A DNA stretch of 13,820 bases from the NCBI GenBank assembly GCA_021781865.1, contig JAJXVZ010000014.1, positions 1 to 13,820 on the forward strand, given 5' to 3'. The stretch comes from a bacterium. Its GTDB lineage: Bacteria > Patescibacteriota > Minisyncoccia > Phycocordibacterales > Phycocordibacteraceae. The notes beneath the pieces are model-generated. The model searched no databases. It was not told the DNA's origin and saw only the letters and a program-made list of their open reading frames with translations. This document shows positions 12,473 through 13,820 of the stretch, piece after piece (position 1 is the first letter of the stretch; each line of letters starts with the position of its first letter). The translations under genes were made by a program, and so were the position numbers.

Positions 12473-12891
12473 GGGGGTGACCGGCTTTGACGGTTCGTTC
12501 TTTGAAAGACGTGCGACGCAGTGCACTCCCGCCCAACACTTAAAACTGGCGGGAAACTAAACTTGCCAAGAACACTCTTGCAAGCGCGATAAAGTCGCCT
12601 TACTTTAAGAGCGGCGATATCGCGTTCGCCTACGCAACGGCTCGCGGCTAACGTCCGACTCGTTCGCCTTGCGCGACGTTCATCCTCTTAAGTTTTCGCA
12701 GTTGAGGGTATGAGCGGAATAATCTGCGGAATCGATATTCGGGATCCCGACTGAAATATCTAAAAAAGGGATCGGCTGGGAATGATTTCGTCCGCGTTTT
12801 TACATCCCACCTTAAAAACAACGCTGACTACGCGTCGTAGACTCGCTTTCATGCACGTATTCGGACCGGAGTTCGACTCTCCGCACCTCCA
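12473..12891 (+). ncRNA. ssrA: tmRNA (SsrA)
   Basis: The 5' end GGGGGTGACCGGCTTTGACG is the tRNA-like domain. GGGGGTG (12473-12479) pairs with CACCTCC (12884-12890), with one G-U pair, and the discriminator is A at 12891. The T arm CGGAG-TTCGACT-CTCCG is at 12867-12883. CCA is not encoded. Pseudoknot 1 is visible as CCCGCC (12528-12533) with GGCGGG (12548-12553). Eleven nt later, the E. coli spacing, lies GCC (12565), taken as the Ala resume codon. The tag frame then runs to TAA at 12649-12651, predicting 28 residues that begin AKNTLASAIK and end FAYATARG. The RNA is about 419 nt, somewhat long. It ends just before a strong terminator. Confidence 0.95.
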
Positions 12892-12900
12892 CATTAATTC

Positions 12901-12933
12901 ACAACAAACGCTCAGATGGGCGTTTGTTGTTTT
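12901..12933 (+). terminator. Intrinsic terminator of ssrA
   Basis: ACAACAAACGC (12901-12911) and GCGTTTGTTGT (12920-12930) form a perfect 11-bp stem with an 8-nt loop, followed by TTT. It begins 10 bp after the tmRNA 3' end. Confidence 0.88.
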
Positions 12934-12940
12934 AAATCTA

Positions 12941-12990
12941 TTGACCTTGGACTTATTTTTACGTAATGTAATCTCAGATGCAACTTGCAT
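12941..12990 (+). promoter_or_regulatory. Promoter and palindrome upstream of the OPRT-like gene
   Basis: TTGACC (12941-12946), a 17-nt spacer and TAATGT (12964-12969) resemble a sigma-70 promoter with a weak -10. Just downstream, at the predicted start, ATGCAACTTGCAT (12978-12990) is a perfect palindrome around one central base and could be an operator. The predicted leader is about 80 nt, unlike the leaderless genes elsewhere in the window. Confidence 0.4.
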
Positions 12991-13058
12991 TCAAGCAGGA
13001 AAGGCCCTTGTTCGTACTACTTAATTTGTCAATCGACTCTGTTGAGAAGGAGGGAGTG

Positions 13059-13691
13059 ATGCGAAAACGTGTGCCCGTGCCGGCGACGTCGTTTGCCGAA
13101 TGGTTCATCGAGTGCGCACTCAGCAATGGCGCAATCGCACTAGAGGAATGTGAACTGAGGAACGGGCAAACTCGGCCCTACCGTGTCAATCCTGAAAAAT
13201 TTTCTTCCGTGGAGCTTATAGACAAGGTATTGTTCGCATGTAACAACGCGATTCGAAAGCGTTGGCCAACCCCGTCTTTCGATGTTCTATACGGCTTCCC
13301 TTTAGGCGAAGGAATGACGCATGCATCAGCGATTGCGCGAAAGTTGAGTGGTATGGTATTGAATCGTTGGGAAGGAAGTCGTGCGATACGTCCTCTTGAC
13401 GAGGTTCTCCTGATTAGTGACATAATCGACAGCGAGAGAGAAGAAGATGCCATTCGGTTCATCAATGGGCGCGGTGGAAACTCCATTGGCATTTGCGTCG
13501 TCTTTAATCAACAGGAGAGAACGAAATGGAATAAACTTTCCGCTGCGCAGGAGTTTGAACGGAAACATAATATCCCTGTCGTGGCTGCGGCTACACTCGA
13601 GGATCTTATCCGAGTTCTCAAGAAGAAAGAAGGCATGGAAAAGATTATTAATAAAATAGCTGCTTACCAAAAAAAGTATTGCGTCTGTTAG
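13059..13691 (+). CDS. Orotate phosphoribosyltransferase-like protein, PRPP loop degenerate
   Basis: 210 residues. The start is ATG 13059, with AAGGAGGGAGTG immediately upstream as a strong ribosome binding site. Upstream in-frame ATG 12978 lies in the operator-like palindrome. PyrE-like features: GAIALEECELRNGQTRPYRV (24-43, matching G-x-F-x-L-x-SG-x-x-S-P-Y), DVLYGFPLGEGMTHASAIA (75-93), and a C-terminus QQERTKWNKLSAAQEFERKH (151-170) then NIPVVAAATLEDLI, which follows PyrE closely. The PRPP-binding loop, normally DDV(I/V)T(A/T)G(T/S), is here SDIIDSERE (120-128), without Thr-x-Gly, and the flexible loop RKExKxHG is replaced by RWEGSRAIR. It is thus probably inactive as OPRT or has another substrate or a regulatory role. 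It is a lone gene between two terminators. Confidence 0.7.
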   Translation: MRKRVPVPATSFAEWFIECALSNGAIALEECELRNGQTRPYRVNPEKFSSVELIDKVLFACNNAIRKRWPTPSFDVLYGFPLGEGMTHASAIARKLSGMVLNRWEGSRAIRPLDEVLLISDIIDSEREEDAIRFINGRGGNSIGICVVFNQQERTKWNKLSAAQEFERKHNIPVVAAATLEDLIRVLKKKEGMEKIINKIAAYQKKYCVC

Positions 13692-13705
13692 ATCTATTCT
13701 GTAGG

Positions 13706-13745
13706 GGCACCGAATGCGCGTAGTTACGCATCACGGGCCTTTTTT
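13706..13745 (+). terminator. Intrinsic terminator after the OPRT-like gene
   Basis: GGC-A-CCG (13706-13712) pairs with CGG-GCC (13734-13739), and ATGCG/CGCAT pairs inside. TTTTTT follows at 13740-13745. It ends 15-54 bp after the stop codon. Confidence 0.8.
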
Positions 13746-13774
13746 ATTATTTTTTATATTATTCTATAAGCATT

Positions 13775-13820
13775 ATGGTGCCACTTCCCCACTCCTGGTT
13801 TGCCGGTGACACAGTCGACC
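13775..13820 (+). CDS. Possible start of a further gene, cut by the window end
   Basis: ATG 13775 opens a frame to the window end, beginning MVPLPHSWFAGDTVD. TATTCT (13760-13765) and TATAAG (13765-13770) lie just upstream and follow a terminator, so a new transcription unit is plausible. A minus-strand frame ending ...TIMLIE at the same place is an equally possible converging gene. Only 15 codons are visible and no family can be named. Confidence 0.2.
   Translation, partial: MVPLPHSWFAGDTVD

Noticed and set aside
12564..12611. Alternative tmRNA tag frame ending ...DKVALL
   Set aside because: It looks closer to a hydrophobic tag end, but its codons do not start at the 11-nt distance from pseudoknot 1 and do not give an Ala or Gly resume codon.
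13741..13774. AT-rich tract as a replication origin
   Set aside because: It is the T-run of a terminator plus about 25 bp of AT-rich DNA, with no DnaA-box repeats or dnaA/dnaN nearby.

Overview
The window looks like a chromosomal segment of a Candidate Phyla Radiation (Patescibacteria, probably Parcubacteria-like) bacterium. The pointers are large-serine-recombinase relics beginning YCLYARKST, a small uncharacterised protein family that I recall from such genomes, compact gene packing, tRNA and tmRNA genes without an encoded CCA, and a core repertoire typical of reduced genomes. TGA acts as a stop (smpB). The taxonomic assignment is inference.

Layout. Positions 1-3590 form a worn mobile region. 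A truncated gene enters from the left and runs into an outward-facing recombinase relic (97-390, minus) with a sigma-region-4-like HTH gene behind it (459-644). Then come a row of hairpins, a 196-aa conserved unknown with its own leader, promoter and terminator (827-1417), a divergent PlsC-like acyltransferase (1648-2505) and degenerate kinase-fold protein (2560-3318), and a second outward-facing recombinase relic (3426-3578) that stops 10 bp from the 3' end of tRNA-Ser(GGA). The two relics share about 70 bp of upstream non-coding DNA.

Positions 3821-7657 form a minus-strand gene train: malic enzyme, a small membrane protein, LemA, a soluble GGEEF diguanylate cyclase, HtpX, and a 41-aa ORF whose start overlaps the HtpX stop. 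recG (7683-9872) diverges from malic enzyme across one palindromic -10 box and is followed by tRNA-Ile(UAU). ftsH (minus, 9981-11927) diverges from smpB, which is followed by ssrA (tmRNA), a perfect terminator, and an orotate-phosphoribosyltransferase-like protein that lacks the PRPP loop. FtsH, HtpX/LemA and SmpB/tmRNA suggest a membrane-quality-control and ribosome-rescue neighbourhood.

The strongest window-wide signal is in translation initiation. Six backbone genes, plus a 10-codon ORF in front of smpB, have a -10-like hexamer exactly 6 or 7 nt before the ATG, which predicts leaderless mRNAs. The genes of the mobile remnant and the OPRT-like gene instead carry Shine-Dalgarno-like sequences. 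The smpB leader ORF joins smpB through an ATGA overlap. The tmRNA is also odd: its predicted 28-residue tag ends in ...ATARG rather than the usual ALAA-type end.
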